Shown one piece after another: positions 45,040 through 53,694 of a stretch of DNA of 64,000 nucleotides; within the stretch, counting starts at the first letter, position 1, and the number at the start of each line of letters is the position of its first letter. The position numbers were made by a program, and so were the translations under genes. The stretch comes from Paenibacillus sp. OV219 (lineage in GTDB: Bacteria > Bacillota > Bacilli > Paenibacillales > Paenibacillaceae). A model generated the notes under the pieces. The model was not told where the DNA came from, made no database searches, and worked only from the letters and a program-made list of their open reading frames with translations. The stretch covers positions 62,001 to 126,000 of the forward strand of contig NZ_FOCJ01000007.1 of assembly GCF_900110075.1 (NCBI RefSeq), given 5' to 3'.

Positions 45040-46650
45040 ATGATGATTGCTGGAGCTCTCACGCGAAGCTGGAGGACGCTGCTTGCCATCCTGCTGTGTG
45101 CCAGCCTAGTTCAGATCACCGCTTGCAAGCGTGGGGAGGAAGAGCAGCCGCCGAACGTGAATGAACGGCCAGTCAGCGTTCCGCCAACGACCACGAATAA
45201 TAGTAATCCTACTTCGATTACCAATAATACCCCCATTACGTTGACCGTCTACGTGGATATGCCCTGGTTCTGGGTCGATTCGTTTACTGGGCCGATACCG
45301 GAGGAGCTGACGAAGCGGACAGGTGTGAAGCTGAACATCATCCGCAGTATGGATACGAAAGAACTGCCTGCCATGCTGGCTAGGGGCGATCTGCCGGATA
45401 TCATCTATTCGGATCGGCTCGCAGACCGGCTGGCAACGAAAGAAACAAGCTATGCCTGGGACTTATTAATGAATGCCTATACGCCGAAATTCGTTGTCTC
45501 GGACGAAGAGAAGCAGCTGAACGCTTCGTCGGACGGACATTTCTATACGATCCGCAATTTCTACCAGAGGGAAGTCGACATGTTCAATCCGTACGCGGTT
45601 GCAGGGCCGGGGACGGCTGCGCTTACTATTCGCGACGACATGATGAAGAAGCTCGGTAACCCGCCGCTCCATACGTTAGCGGATTTGGAGCAAATTCTGA
45701 TTGGTGTGAAAGCCAAGTATTCGAGTATGATTCCGCTCTTGCTGGATGAAAATTCGCAATGGAGCAAGTATTTCAAAGAGCGGTTCGGCGTGGAAGGCTT
45801 ATATCAGCATGATGGCAAGGTTCAGAGCCAGCTTAGGAATCCGAAGACGCTGGACTATTATTTGTTTTTGAACCGACTGTACAGGGAAGGGCTTATTAAG
45901 CCGGAGAACTTTACGTTCAACCACGAGCAATATATCGAGAAACGGGACTCGGGCGCGGCATTCGCCTTCATTCGCAATGTGTATGATGCGAATGCGGCGA
46001 ACAGCGCCTATAAGGCGGCGGGTATGGACATCCACGCCAAGCTCGTTACCTCGCCGCTGTCAGACTCCTTCGTACATGTGAGCGATACGATTGGCTGGGC
46101 CGGCACGTATGTAACGAAGAAGAGTCGCTACCCAGATGTAGCGATTCGGCTGCTGCAATACTTGCGAAGCGAGGAGGGACAGCGCCTGATGGCTTGGGGC
46201 ATCGAAGGGGTGCACTGGCATATGTCAGCGGAGGGCTACCCGATCTTTGAGAAGCAGTTTCTGCAGGACAAGTACGCGAGCTATGAACAGTGGGTGCAGA
46301 AGTACGGCGTCTCGGTTTGGGCATTCGGCGTACACGGTAATATTGCGAATCAGGCTGCCTATGACCCGGACCAGCCGGAAATGATGGAGGCGCTGCGCGA
46401 AGAGAAGGAGCACACTGTCTATGAGCCGCTGCTCGCGCGCGTTAATCCGCCATCCGATACGAAGGAGGCAGGCATCGCAGGAGAAGTGGATGCGCTCATC
46501 AGCAGTGAGCAGACAAACGTTATACTGGCGGATACGCAGGAAGCATGCGTGGCGCAGTTTAATTTGATGGTGAGCAAGGCAGAGGGACTAGGCCTCTCGA
46601 AGCTCGAGAAGTGGATGAGCAACAAGTATGCGGCGATATTGAAGAAATAG
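45040..46650 (+). CDS. Solitary extracellular solute-binding-type lipoprotein
   Basis: About 536 residues. Two ATGs in tandem (45040 and 45043) follow GGGAGGAGG. The signal peptide ends in a lipobox-like ITAC. The domain resembles family 1 sugar-binding proteins (ELTKRTGVKLNIIRSMDTKE, MLARGDLPDIIYSDRLADRL, a late SEEGQRLMAWGIEGVHWH) of the LplA type, but there is no permease partner of its own. It sits after the terminator of one importer and is convergent with a YesM/YesN-type kinase/regulator pair. It may be an alternative ligand-loading subunit for the neighbouring importer or a ligand-presenting partner of the kinase; both are inference. Confidence 0.88.
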   Translation: MMIAGALTRSWRTLLAILLCASLVQITACKRGEEEQPPNVNERPVSVPPTTTNNSNPTSITNNTPITLTVYVDMPWFWVDSFTGPIPEELTKRTGVKLNIIRSMDTKELPAMLARGDLPDIIYSDRLADRLATKETSYAWDLLMNAYTPKFVVSDEEKQLNASSDGHFYTIRNFYQREVDMFNPYAVAGPGTAALTIRDDMMKKLGNPPLHTLADLEQILIGVKAKYSSMIPLLLDENSQWSKYFKERFGVEGLYQHDGKVQSQLRNPKTLDYYLFLNRLYREGLIKPENFTFNHEQYIEKRDSGAAFAFIRNVYDANAANSAYKAAGMDIHAKLVTSPLSDSFVHVSDTIGWAGTYVTKKSRYPDVAIRLLQYLRSEEGQRLMAWGIEGVHWHMSAEGYPIFEKQFLQDKYASYEQWVQKYGVSVWAFGVHGNIANQAAYDPDQPEMMEALREEKEHTVYEPLLARVNPPSDTKEAGIAGEVDALISSEQTNVILADTQEACVAQFNLMVSKAEGLGLSKLEKWMSNKYAAILKK

Positions 46651-46800
46651 AGGGTGGCGCTGATAATCATGGCCGACCTCTGACTGCCACTAACCGCTGC
46701 TGAACGCTGACGGTCTACTGACTGTCGACTGCCGCTCGCCGGCTAACGGTCGTAAACATCTTATAGGTCTGAATATATCGCTCAAAGGCCATTTGCTGAA

Positions 46801-46990
46801 GTGAGAGTGCTGAATGAACACTCTCAGCAGTGAAATGGCTGATTTTCAAGCACGAGAGATCATATACGATCTCTCAGCTCCAATAGCAGCTCGAATCCGG
46901 CCAATTGTTGCTGCGAGAGTGCCAAATTAGCACTCTCAGCAGTGAAATGGCCGATTTTCAAGCACGAGAGATCATATACGATCTCTCAGC
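46801..46990. repeat. Palindromic repeat family A, locus 4
   Basis: Four palindromes start at 46801, 46852, 46913 and 46964 (spacing 51, 61, 51). Two alternating types are seen: GAGAGTG...CACTCTC (46801, 46913) and GAGAGATC-ATATAC-GATCTCTC (46852, 46964). The unit recurs after 112 bp with CAGTGAAATGGC and GATTTTCAAGCA as spacer. It lies in the convergent gap between the solitary binding protein and the response regulator. Confidence 0.92.
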
Positions 46991-47014
46991 TGCAGAAGCA
47001 GCTCGCTCAAAAAA

Positions 47015-47153
47015 TAACGGACTCCAGAAGCGCTATTCACCGCTTTTCCAGCCTCAAGAGGCTGGTTTTATCGGAATAACGTCGCTGGAGTCCGTTACAT
47101 TATTTAGAAGCGCTATTTTGGAGCCAATAAGGTCATCTGGATCCGTTAGCCGC
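47015..47153. repeat. Family B element with perfect 13-bp inverted arms
   Basis: TAACGGACTCCAG (47015-47027) and CTGGAGTCCGTTA (47085-47097) are perfect inverted repeats 57 bp apart. A third arm CTGGATCCGTTAG ends at about 47146. AGAAGCGCTATT occurs next to two arms (47026 and 47106). Reverse-complemented, the right part reads CTAACGGATCCAG then ATGACCTTATTG, matching the element at 59758. It directly follows family A locus 4. Confidence 0.82.
47048..47071 (+). terminator. Terminator-like hairpin inside the family B element
   Basis: CCAGCCT pairs with AGGCTGG around CAAG, followed by TTTTAT. It lies between the two inverted arms and could terminate read-through from the solitary binding-protein gene, nearly 400 bases after its stop. 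Confidence 0.65.
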
Positions 47154-47189
47154 GATTAGCCGTGTCCACATTGGACTGGCGTATAACAA

Positions 47190-47975
47190 TCAAGAAGGAT
47201 TTGATTGGCTATACTCCCCGAACTGGCGCGGGGTCATGCCGGTATGCTTCTTGAACACCTTATAGAAGTGCCGCGGATTCTCGAAGCCGGTCAGAACCGC
47301 TACCTCGCTCAGCGGCAAATTCGGACGTTTCACGATGAGCTCCTTCGCTTTCACAACCCGCAGCTGATGGATATACGCGAGAACGTTCATGCCGGTCTCT
47401 TTCTTGAAGAGGTAGCTGACATAGTTCGGATGGAGGCCGACCTGCTCTGCTACGGAGCCAAGCGATAGATCGGTCTGATAATTCGCCTCTATATACTCGA
47501 GCATTTGCTTGCCGGCATCCGGCTTATCCATTTCGGCAGGGAAGCTGTCTTCGTTCAGCTCTACTTCCGCTTCATCCTCATGGTCGCTTTGCAGATCAAG
47601 CTCTGCTTGAATTTGCTCGCCAATCTTCGTGAGCAGCTCGCCGAGCTGTTCATCGTTAATCGGCTTCAATAAATAATCGATGACCTTCAAGCGCAGCGCG
47701 CTTCGGGCATAAGAGAAATCATCATAGCCAGTCAGAATGATGAATCTGCCGCATAGATCTTCGTTCTGGGCGGCTTGAATGAACTCCAGTCCGTTCATCT
47801 GCGGCATATTAATGTCCGTCATGACGAGGTCCGCCGGATGCTGGCGCAAATCCTCTAGCGCTTCCTCTGCGCTTGAGACTCCTGCAATTTCATGAAACGG
47901 CAGGTCAAGCGCCTTCACTTTACGCAGCAACCCCCTCAGAATCGGCGCTTCATCTTCTACAATTAACAGCCTCAT
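47190..47975 (-). CDS. Response regulator, short YesN type (receiver plus AraC HTH)
   Basis: A 261-residue regulator. The receiver has LLIVEDEAPILRGLLRKV and the phosphoacceptor Asp in DLVMTDINMPQMNGLEFI; a short acidic linker (SDHEDEAEVELNEDS) leads to the AraC domain with LGSVAEQVGLHPNYVSYLFK and SEVAVLTGFENPRHFYKVFK, ending MTPRQFGEY. It is about half the length of the regulator at 21919, lacking the long linker. It abuts the kinase gene with a one-base overlap. Likely target: the LplA-type importer and solitary lipoprotein nearby. Confidence 0.94.
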   Translation of the reverse strand: MRLLIVEDEAPILRGLLRKVKALDLPFHEIAGVSSAEEALEDLRQHPADLVMTDINMPQMNGLEFIQAAQNEDLCGRFIILTGYDDFSYARSALRLKVIDYLLKPINDEQLGELLTKIGEQIQAELDLQSDHEDEAEVELNEDSFPAEMDKPDAGKQMLEYIEANYQTDLSLGSVAEQVGLHPNYVSYLFKKETGMNVLAYIHQLRVVKAKELIVKRPNLPLSEVAVLTGFENPRHFYKVFKKHTGMTPRQFGEYSQSNPS

Positions 47976-49753
47976 TATGATTCCCCCTTTCTCGGGATGT
48001 ACAAGGCAACGGTCGTCCCTTCCCCGAGCTCACTTGTAATCCTTAGCCCGTAGGCTTGCCCGAATTTGCTGATCATGCGTTCATGCACGTTCATGACCCC
48101 GATGCCGCCGGACTTCTCGGATTCTTGCGGCCTAATCTCGCCATCTAGCGTGCGCCTCAGCATCTCTAGCTGCTCCGGTGTCATGCCGACGCCATTGTCA
48201 CGAATTTCGACGATGGCAAGCTCGCCTTCGAGCCATGCTTCAATCTGCAGCACCCCGGTTTTGCTGCGCTTCGAAATGCCATGAATGACTGCATTTTCGA
48301 CGAGCGGCTGAATAATAAATCGTGGGCACTCCCGCAGGAGCAGCGCTTGATCCCGAACGATGATATCGTACTGCAGTCGCTCCTCCATACGCACCTTGTA
48401 GATTTCCAAATAACTGCGAATATGCGATAGCTCGTCCTTCAATGTTGCATGACTGCTTCGCGATAAGCTGTAACGGATCGACTGTCCGAGCGCGTAGAGC
48501 ATCTTCGCCACGTCAGGGTCCTCGTTTTCCTCGGCAGCCATCCGGATCGCTTCAAGCCCGTTATAGATAAAATGTGGATTGATCTGCGCTTGAAGAGCCA
48601 AGTATGCCGCTTCCTTCTGTCTTAGCTGAGAGATGTCGATCTTGCTCATCAGCTCGTCATTGCGCGTAATCATCGTGTTATACGACGAGACGAGGAAGGC
48701 GATCTCATCGCTGCCGCGGTCTTCATCGTAGCGTGCGAGCAAGTTCGTGCGCATGTGTCGTCCAAGCTTCAGAATACGCTGAACGACCGTAGAGAAGGTG
48801 ACGAAGTAAGCGCCGGATAGAATGACGAGCAGTGCTGCAATGACAAGCACATACCACCTCACGAGACTATTCGTACGTTGGAAGAGCTCGTCCGTTGGCG
48901 TAAGCGCCATAATAGTCGCCGACATCTTCGGCACCTGGAATTTGTTCATCAGCAGCTCACCGCCAGATGCTTCGAAGTACTGATAAGGCCTCGGCATCTT
49001 AATCGAGGAGAAGATTTGCTCCTGATCGCCTGCGGTGAGCGGCATGTCAGGCTTGGAGACCGTGAAAAGATTGGTGCCGAGCACGTTGCTCTTGTCAGTG
49101 ACATAGAAATAATGCGCATTCGCGCCGCTCGGATCGTTCGAATGGAGCAGGCTACTGACGAAATTACGCTTGAGGCGAATCTCCAGAATGCCGATCTCTT
49201 GCGTGAAATCCTCATTATACAGCTTCTTATAATACGTTAGCTGCAGCGCATCCGAGCTCTTATCGACGATCTGTTGCAACCAATAGCCTTCGCCAAGCTT
49301 CAGCTTGTCCACTTCGGGAGCAATGGTGCTGGCGCTGTCAACGATGCTGGCTCCGAGGTCCAGCACCTTCGGGTTCATTTTGTAGACACGGATTCGGTCA
49401 ATGTACGTCGAGCTATTCTTATAGAAGGAGAACAGCGGCACGAGATCCTTCAAGTAGACGTATACCTGCTCGGACGCCGTTGTATAGTTGCCGGAGAGCA
49501 AGCCGCTCAGTGTGCGGTTCGTCTGGAACATGTCGTGAATCATCTCGATCTGGCTTAAGTTCATCAGGAAGGTGGAGCCAACCTGCTGAATGAGATATTC
49601 ACGGTTCGTGGCGTAATCCTTCACGGCATTATTATGAAGCTGTTTATAATACAACGAGCCAATGAGCAGTGTCGGTAGCAAAATAATGACGACATAGCCG
49701 AGAATCATTTTCTGCGCGAGCCCAACTCGGAATTTACGGAACTTGCGGAACAT
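47975..49753 (-). CDS. Sensor histidine kinase, YesM type
   Basis: A 592-residue kinase, the same length as the one at 20144. Transmembrane helices near 15-33 and 290-315 bracket an extracytoplasmic sensor. A HAMP segment follows, then the His_kinase domain with the phosphoacceptor in LQAQINPHFIYNGLEAIRMA, N box PRFIIQPLVENAVIHGI and G1 VEIRDNGVGM. YesM-type kinases usually sense extracellular oligosaccharides, sometimes through a binding protein. It is first in a two-gene operon with the regulator. Confidence 0.94.
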   Translation of the reverse strand: MFRKFRKFRVGLAQKMILGYVVIILLPTLLIGSLYYKQLHNNAVKDYATNREYLIQQVGSTFLMNLSQIEMIHDMFQTNRTLSGLLSGNYTTASEQVYVYLKDLVPLFSFYKNSSTYIDRIRVYKMNPKVLDLGASIVDSASTIAPEVDKLKLGEGYWLQQIVDKSSDALQLTYYKKLYNEDFTQEIGILEIRLKRNFVSSLLHSNDPSGANAHYFYVTDKSNVLGTNLFTVSKPDMPLTAGDQEQIFSSIKMPRPYQYFEASGGELLMNKFQVPKMSATIMALTPTDELFQRTNSLVRWYVLVIAALLVILSGAYFVTFSTVVQRILKLGRHMRTNLLARYDEDRGSDEIAFLVSSYNTMITRNDELMSKIDISQLRQKEAAYLALQAQINPHFIYNGLEAIRMAAEENEDPDVAKMLYALGQSIRYSLSRSSHATLKDELSHIRSYLEIYKVRMEERLQYDIIVRDQALLLRECPRFIIQPLVENAVIHGISKRSKTGVLQIEAWLEGELAIVEIRDNGVGMTPEQLEMLRRTLDGEIRPQESEKSGGIGVMNVHERMISKFGQAYGLRITSELGEGTTVALYIPRKGES

Positions 49754-50039
49754 GGTTTCACCTTCTTAGCTGTAAGCGAATCTTTCGTACCTCATTATAA
49801 AGTACTTTTCCGTGAATATACAGGTACTGCTTTCGCGTTGGCGTCAATATGCGTTTCATTAATTTTTTCTCATCATTTTCTCAGAAAGGAGCGATAACGG
49901 TGAGTGGCCTAAGGACGCGGTGCTCATTGAAAAATAGTGGGAGTTTTCGCTGTGTTATAGTGTTCTAGGCAAGCGAAGACAACAACACGAGCGATTAAAT
50001 TCCTAACCTACAAATTCAGACATCAGGAGGAACTTACAC

Positions 50040-50786
50040 ATGAAAACAACGACTAACAATAAACGTTTCAATGCTAAAATGATCGGTATTACGCTGGGTG
50101 TATTCGTAGCGATTGGTGGTAGCATGCTCACAGCACCGGGGACAACGCACGCAGCGACAACCTCCAAGACGACTACAACGACGGCAACAGTCTCTAAAGA
50201 AGCTGCGACAGGCACAAGCTTGGTGGATAACATCATTGCGACAGGCGAACAATATCTAGGCGTGCAATATAAATTCGGCGCTAAATCCGGCATTACGAGC
50301 GCATTCGATTGCTCGTCGTTCATGCAATATATCTTTAAAGAGAACGGCATCGACCTGCCTCGTTCGTCCAGACAGCAAGCGCTGGTCGGTACGCCAGTGA
50401 AGAAAGCGGATCTGCAGCCTGGCGACCTCGTGTTCACGGACACGAACAAAGACGGCAAAATCAATCACGTAAGCCTCTACATCGGCAACGGCAAGCTGCT
50501 GCAGACGTATCGTGTCGGCGTCGGCGTGACGATTTCTGATTTTAAAGGAAGCGTGTGGGATCGTACATTCGTTACGGCGCGTCATGTTCTGAGTGGAGAC
50601 AGCGAGACAGACACAGACAATGGTTCTGATGGGAACGTCGGTGGCGACACAGGTTCAGACACAGACACGGGCACTGATTCGGGTACAGACAATGAAGTGA
50701 CGAGCACGACTGATCAGGTCAAATCCGGTGCAACGGACAATGATGGATATCACACGGACAAGCCTTATTACCGCAATAACCGGTAA
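50040..50786 (+). CDS. Secreted NlpC/P60 family cell-wall hydrolase
   Basis: A 248-residue exported protein. The signal peptide (MIGITLGVFVAIGGSMLTAP) ends near THAA. The NlpC/P60 domain spans about residues 60-185 with the catalytic Cys in SAFDCSSFMQYIFKENGIDL and the His in KINHVSLYIGNGKLL; these enzymes cleave the D-Glu to diamino acid bond in peptidoglycan stems. The C-terminal 60 residues are a low-complexity Asp/Thr/Gly/Ser tail, probably a wall spacer. AGGAGG precedes the ATG, and a strong terminator follows, so it is monocistronic. Confidence 0.93.
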   Translation: MKTTTNNKRFNAKMIGITLGVFVAIGGSMLTAPGTTHAATTSKTTTTTATVSKEAATGTSLVDNIIATGEQYLGVQYKFGAKSGITSAFDCSSFMQYIFKENGIDLPRSSRQQALVGTPVKKADLQPGDLVFTDTNKDGKINHVSLYIGNGKLLQTYRVGVGVTISDFKGSVWDRTFVTARHVLSGDSETDTDNGSDGNVGGDTGSDTDTGTDSGTDNEVTSTTDQVKSGATDNDGYHTDKPYYRNNR

Positions 50787-50815
50787 TGATTTGTTAATCA
50801 TATGAACATTTTTAT

Positions 50816-50863
50816 AAAGCGGTCGTATCCCAATGCTTTCAAGGGATGCGACTGCTTTTTTAT
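50816..50863 (+). terminator. Terminator after the NlpC/P60 gene
   Basis: AAGCGGTCGTATCCC pairs with GGGATGCGACTGCTT around AATGCTTTCAA, then TTTTTATTT. Confidence 0.88.
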
Positions 50864-50928
50864 TTGGGACGATTCGAGTATAATTTAGTAGATAAACTAT
50901 GAATCTAGTGAAATGTTTCAGTAGGTTA

Positions 50929-50957
50929 TTGTAATTCCGAGTATTCCGATGTATAAT
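50929..50957 (+). promoter_or_regulatory. Sigma-A promoter of the oligopeptide importer operon
   Basis: TTGTAA (50929-50934) and a perfect TATAAT (50952-50957) with a 17-base spacer, 46 bases before the binding-protein start. Confidence 0.7.
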
Positions 50958-51003
50958 TCAAATTAACAAAATAACACGCATCATTTTTGAAGGGGCTGAC
51001 AGC

Positions 51004-52668
51004 ATGATTAGAAAAAGAAGTTTATCCGTAGTAATTGTTTTAGCCGTATTAACACTCGTAATTAGCGCGTGCGGCGGAAATTCAGCGAACAATAATTCGA
51101 CTGAGAATTCGAATAAAGGCTCGAATGTAACGAACACTGGAACTGCAAACAACGGTGACGCAGCGACGGACACATCGACTGACGCTTCGCAGCCGAAAGA
51201 CGGCGGCAACCTAATTATTGCTGTAGCTGCTGACCCTGATGTACTTAACCCAATCTATGCCGGCGACCGCGTTAGCTTGACGATTGACCAAGCGCTTTAC
51301 GCACCGCTGTTCCAAATCAATAACGGTAAGAAAACATTCTACTTGGCAGACAGCCTGACGCCATCTGCTGATAACCTCACTTACACATTGAAGCTGAAGA
51401 GCGGCCTTACTTGGCACGACGGAGAGCCGTTGACTGCTGATGACGTTGTCTTCACATTCGATAAAATTCTCGACAAGAACCAGAACAGCTTCTTCCGCGA
51501 TTACCTCGTATTCGGAGATAAGCAGGTTCAAGTAACGAAAGTTGACGATCTTACGGTAGAATTCAAGCTACCGCAAGTAAACCCGGCTTTCGAAGCAACA
51601 CTTGTTCAGCTGACGCCGATTCCGAAGCATATTTTCGAGAAAGAAGCAGATATTCAGAAGAGCACGAAGAACGCGACGCCAGTTGGTTCCGGCCCGTTCA
51701 AGTTCAAAGAGTACAAAACAGGCGAGTATGTAACGCTTGAGCGCTTCGATAACTATTTCGAAGGCAAGCCGCACCTTGATTCCATCACGTACCGTGTTGC
51801 AAAAGACACGAATGCCGCTAACCTTGCCCTTCAGAACGGCGAGATTAACGTGAAATACCTGGATCCGCAAGACGTTTCGACGATTGAAGGTACTGGCAAG
51901 TTCGATATTCTGCCATACGCTGAAGGCCGTCTGTCCTACCTTGCATTCAACGAGAACAGCGACATTGGCGTGCTGAAGAAGAAAGAAGTTCGTCAAGCAA
52001 TTGGCTATGCTCTGAACCGTGAAGAGGTCATCCAAGCTGCATATGCTTCCGCAGACTATGCAGATCCGGCTCACTCGGTCCTGACACCTGATACACTGTA
52101 CCACACGAATGATGTACCAACGTTTGATAACGACGTTGCCAAAGCGAAAGAGCTTCTGCAAACGGCTGGCGTTAGCAACCTGAAGCTGCGCTTCATCGTG
52201 ACGAGCGGCAACAAAGTGCAAGAAGCCATTTCCCTGTACACGCAACAGAAGCTGAAAGAAATCGGCATTGACGTTGAAGTACAAAGCTTGGATTCATCCG
52301 CATTCGGCGCGAAAGCTTACGATCCGAAAGCAACTGACTTCGATCTGTTTGTAGGCGGATATATTATGGGCTCTGACCCTGATGCATACAGCGTGCTGTA
52401 CACAACAAACGGCTCGTACAACTCCTTCCACTACGGAAATGCAGAAGCTGACGGCTTGTGGAAACAAGGCTCGACTGAAGCTGATACAACGAAGCGCGGT
52501 GACGTGTACAAGAAGATTCAAGAAATTATCGCAGGTGATGCTGCAATTTACCCAATCGGCTACACGAAGACAATCGTTGCATTCGACAAGCAATTTGGCG
52601 GTGTAGACGAAGCGGTTCTGAAGCCAGTCGTAATCTTTGAAGATCCAGCAAAACTGTACTTTAAATAA
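51004..52668 (+). CDS. Oligopeptide/dipeptide-binding lipoprotein (ABC importer, family 5)
   Basis: A 554-residue solute-binding protein of family 5. The signal peptide ends in the lipobox ISAC, followed by an Asn/Thr/Ser linker. Family hallmarks: GNLIIAVAADPDVLNPIYAG, LKLKSGLTWHDGEPLTADDV, and VGSGPFKFKEYKTGEYVTLE. It captures peptides outside the membrane for the permeases encoded downstream. It heads a six-gene run (51-56.9 kb) that contains all subunits of the importer. Peptide is the default substrate; nickel or oligosaccharide use by this family cannot be excluded. Confidence 0.93.
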   Translation: MIRKRSLSVVIVLAVLTLVISACGGNSANNNSTENSNKGSNVTNTGTANNGDAATDTSTDASQPKDGGNLIIAVAADPDVLNPIYAGDRVSLTIDQALYAPLFQINNGKKTFYLADSLTPSADNLTYTLKLKSGLTWHDGEPLTADDVVFTFDKILDKNQNSFFRDYLVFGDKQVQVTKVDDLTVEFKLPQVNPAFEATLVQLTPIPKHIFEKEADIQKSTKNATPVGSGPFKFKEYKTGEYVTLERFDNYFEGKPHLDSITYRVAKDTNAANLALQNGEINVKYLDPQDVSTIEGTGKFDILPYAEGRLSYLAFNENSDIGVLKKKEVRQAIGYALNREEVIQAAYASADYADPAHSVLTPDTLYHTNDVPTFDNDVAKAKELLQTAGVSNLKLRFIVTSGNKVQEAISLYTQQKLKEIGIDVEVQSLDSSAFGAKAYDPKATDFDLFVGGYIMGSDPDAYSVLYTTNGSYNSFHYGNAEADGLWKQGSTEADTTKRGDVYKKIQEIIAGDAAIYPIGYTKTIVAFDKQFGGVDEAVLKPVVIFEDPAKLYFK

Positions 52669-52681
52669 GAAAAATTTCAAA

Positions 52682-52713
52682 AAATAAGCTGGGTGACACC
52701 AGCTTATTTTTTG
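52682..52713 (+). terminator. Intercistronic hairpin after the peptide-binding protein gene
   Basis: AAATAAGCTGG-TG pairs with CA-CCAGCTTATTT, then TTTGC. It lies between binding protein and first permease and probably lets a fraction of polymerase pass. Confidence 0.85.
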
Positions 52714-52739
52714 CTACACAAAGCAGGGAGACTTCACGA

Positions 52740-53690
52740 ATGAGACAACTCATCGCCAGACGTTTGCTGCAGACGATACCGATGCTGTTTTTCGTATCGA
52801 TTGTCTGCTTTGCTATGATTAAGATGGCGCCGGGCGATCCGGTGCTTAACTTTGTTACACCGAGCATGCACGCGGACGATATTGAACGCATCCGGCATAA
52901 CCTAGGGCTTGATCAGCCGGCTTATGTTCAATACTTCCACTGGCTGAAGGAATGCTTGACTGGAAATTTAGGGTATTCCCTCGTCAATCATAAGCCGGTT
53001 ATGGATCAAATTCTGGAGCGTTTGCCTGCTACCGCGGGCCTTATGGGCACTTCGATTGCCCTTGCTGTAGTGCTTGCGATACCACTCGGGATGCTCGCTG
53101 GCGCATATCGGAACCGCTGGGTAGACAAGCTCGTTAATTTACTTGCCTATATCGGAATTTCGGTGCCGCTATTCTGGCTGGGCATTCTGTTTATGTATTT
53201 CTTCGCCGTTAAATTCGGCTGGCTGCCAAGTATGGGAATGCACACGATTGGCAAGGATTCGGCGCTTGATGTCATTAAGCACGGCATTCTGCCTTGCTCG
53301 GTTCTGGCGATCAGCTTCCTGTCCAGCTATGTGCGTTATATTCGTTCCAGTACGATTGGCCAATTGAAAGAAGATTATGTGCAAATCCAATATGCGTTCG
53401 GCTCGAATCAATTTGCGATTCTGTTCCGGCATGTGACGAAGCACGTGCTGCTGCCTGTCATTACGCTTCTTGGGCTCTCGCTCGCTGAGCTTGTCGCCGG
53501 TGCGATTGTTACGGAGACCGTATTCACTTGGCCGGGAATTGGCTCACTCACGGTGACCGCTGCGAAGGGGATGGATTATCCGATTATAATGGGCGTTACG
53601 CTATTTTCTGCCTTTATGCTCATGATCGGAAATCTGGCTGCCGACCTGCTGTACAGCGTAGCTGATCCAAGAATCAAACAGACGAGGTGA
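52740..53690 (+). CDS. Peptide ABC transporter permease (DppB/OppB type)
   Basis: A 316-residue permease. It has the OppB-type opening RLLQTIPMLFFVSIVCFAMI followed by KMAPGDP, an extracellular loop with DQPAYVQYFHWLKECLTGNL, and six helices with the DPP-type EAA loop region (AFGSNQFAILFRHVTKHVLL). It forms a heterodimeric pore with the DppC-type subunit that starts four bases after its stop codon region. Confidence 0.94.
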   Translation: MRQLIARRLLQTIPMLFFVSIVCFAMIKMAPGDPVLNFVTPSMHADDIERIRHNLGLDQPAYVQYFHWLKECLTGNLGYSLVNHKPVMDQILERLPATAGLMGTSIALAVVLAIPLGMLAGAYRNRWVDKLVNLLAYIGISVPLFWLGILFMYFFAVKFGWLPSMGMHTIGKDSALDVIKHGILPCSVLAISFLSSYVRYIRSSTIGQLKEDYVQIQYAFGSNQFAILFRHVTKHVLLPVITLLGLSLAELVAGAIVTETVFTWPGIGSLTVTAAKGMDYPIIMGVTLFSAFMLMIGNLAADLLYSVADPRIKQTR

Positions 53691-53694
53691 CCTC

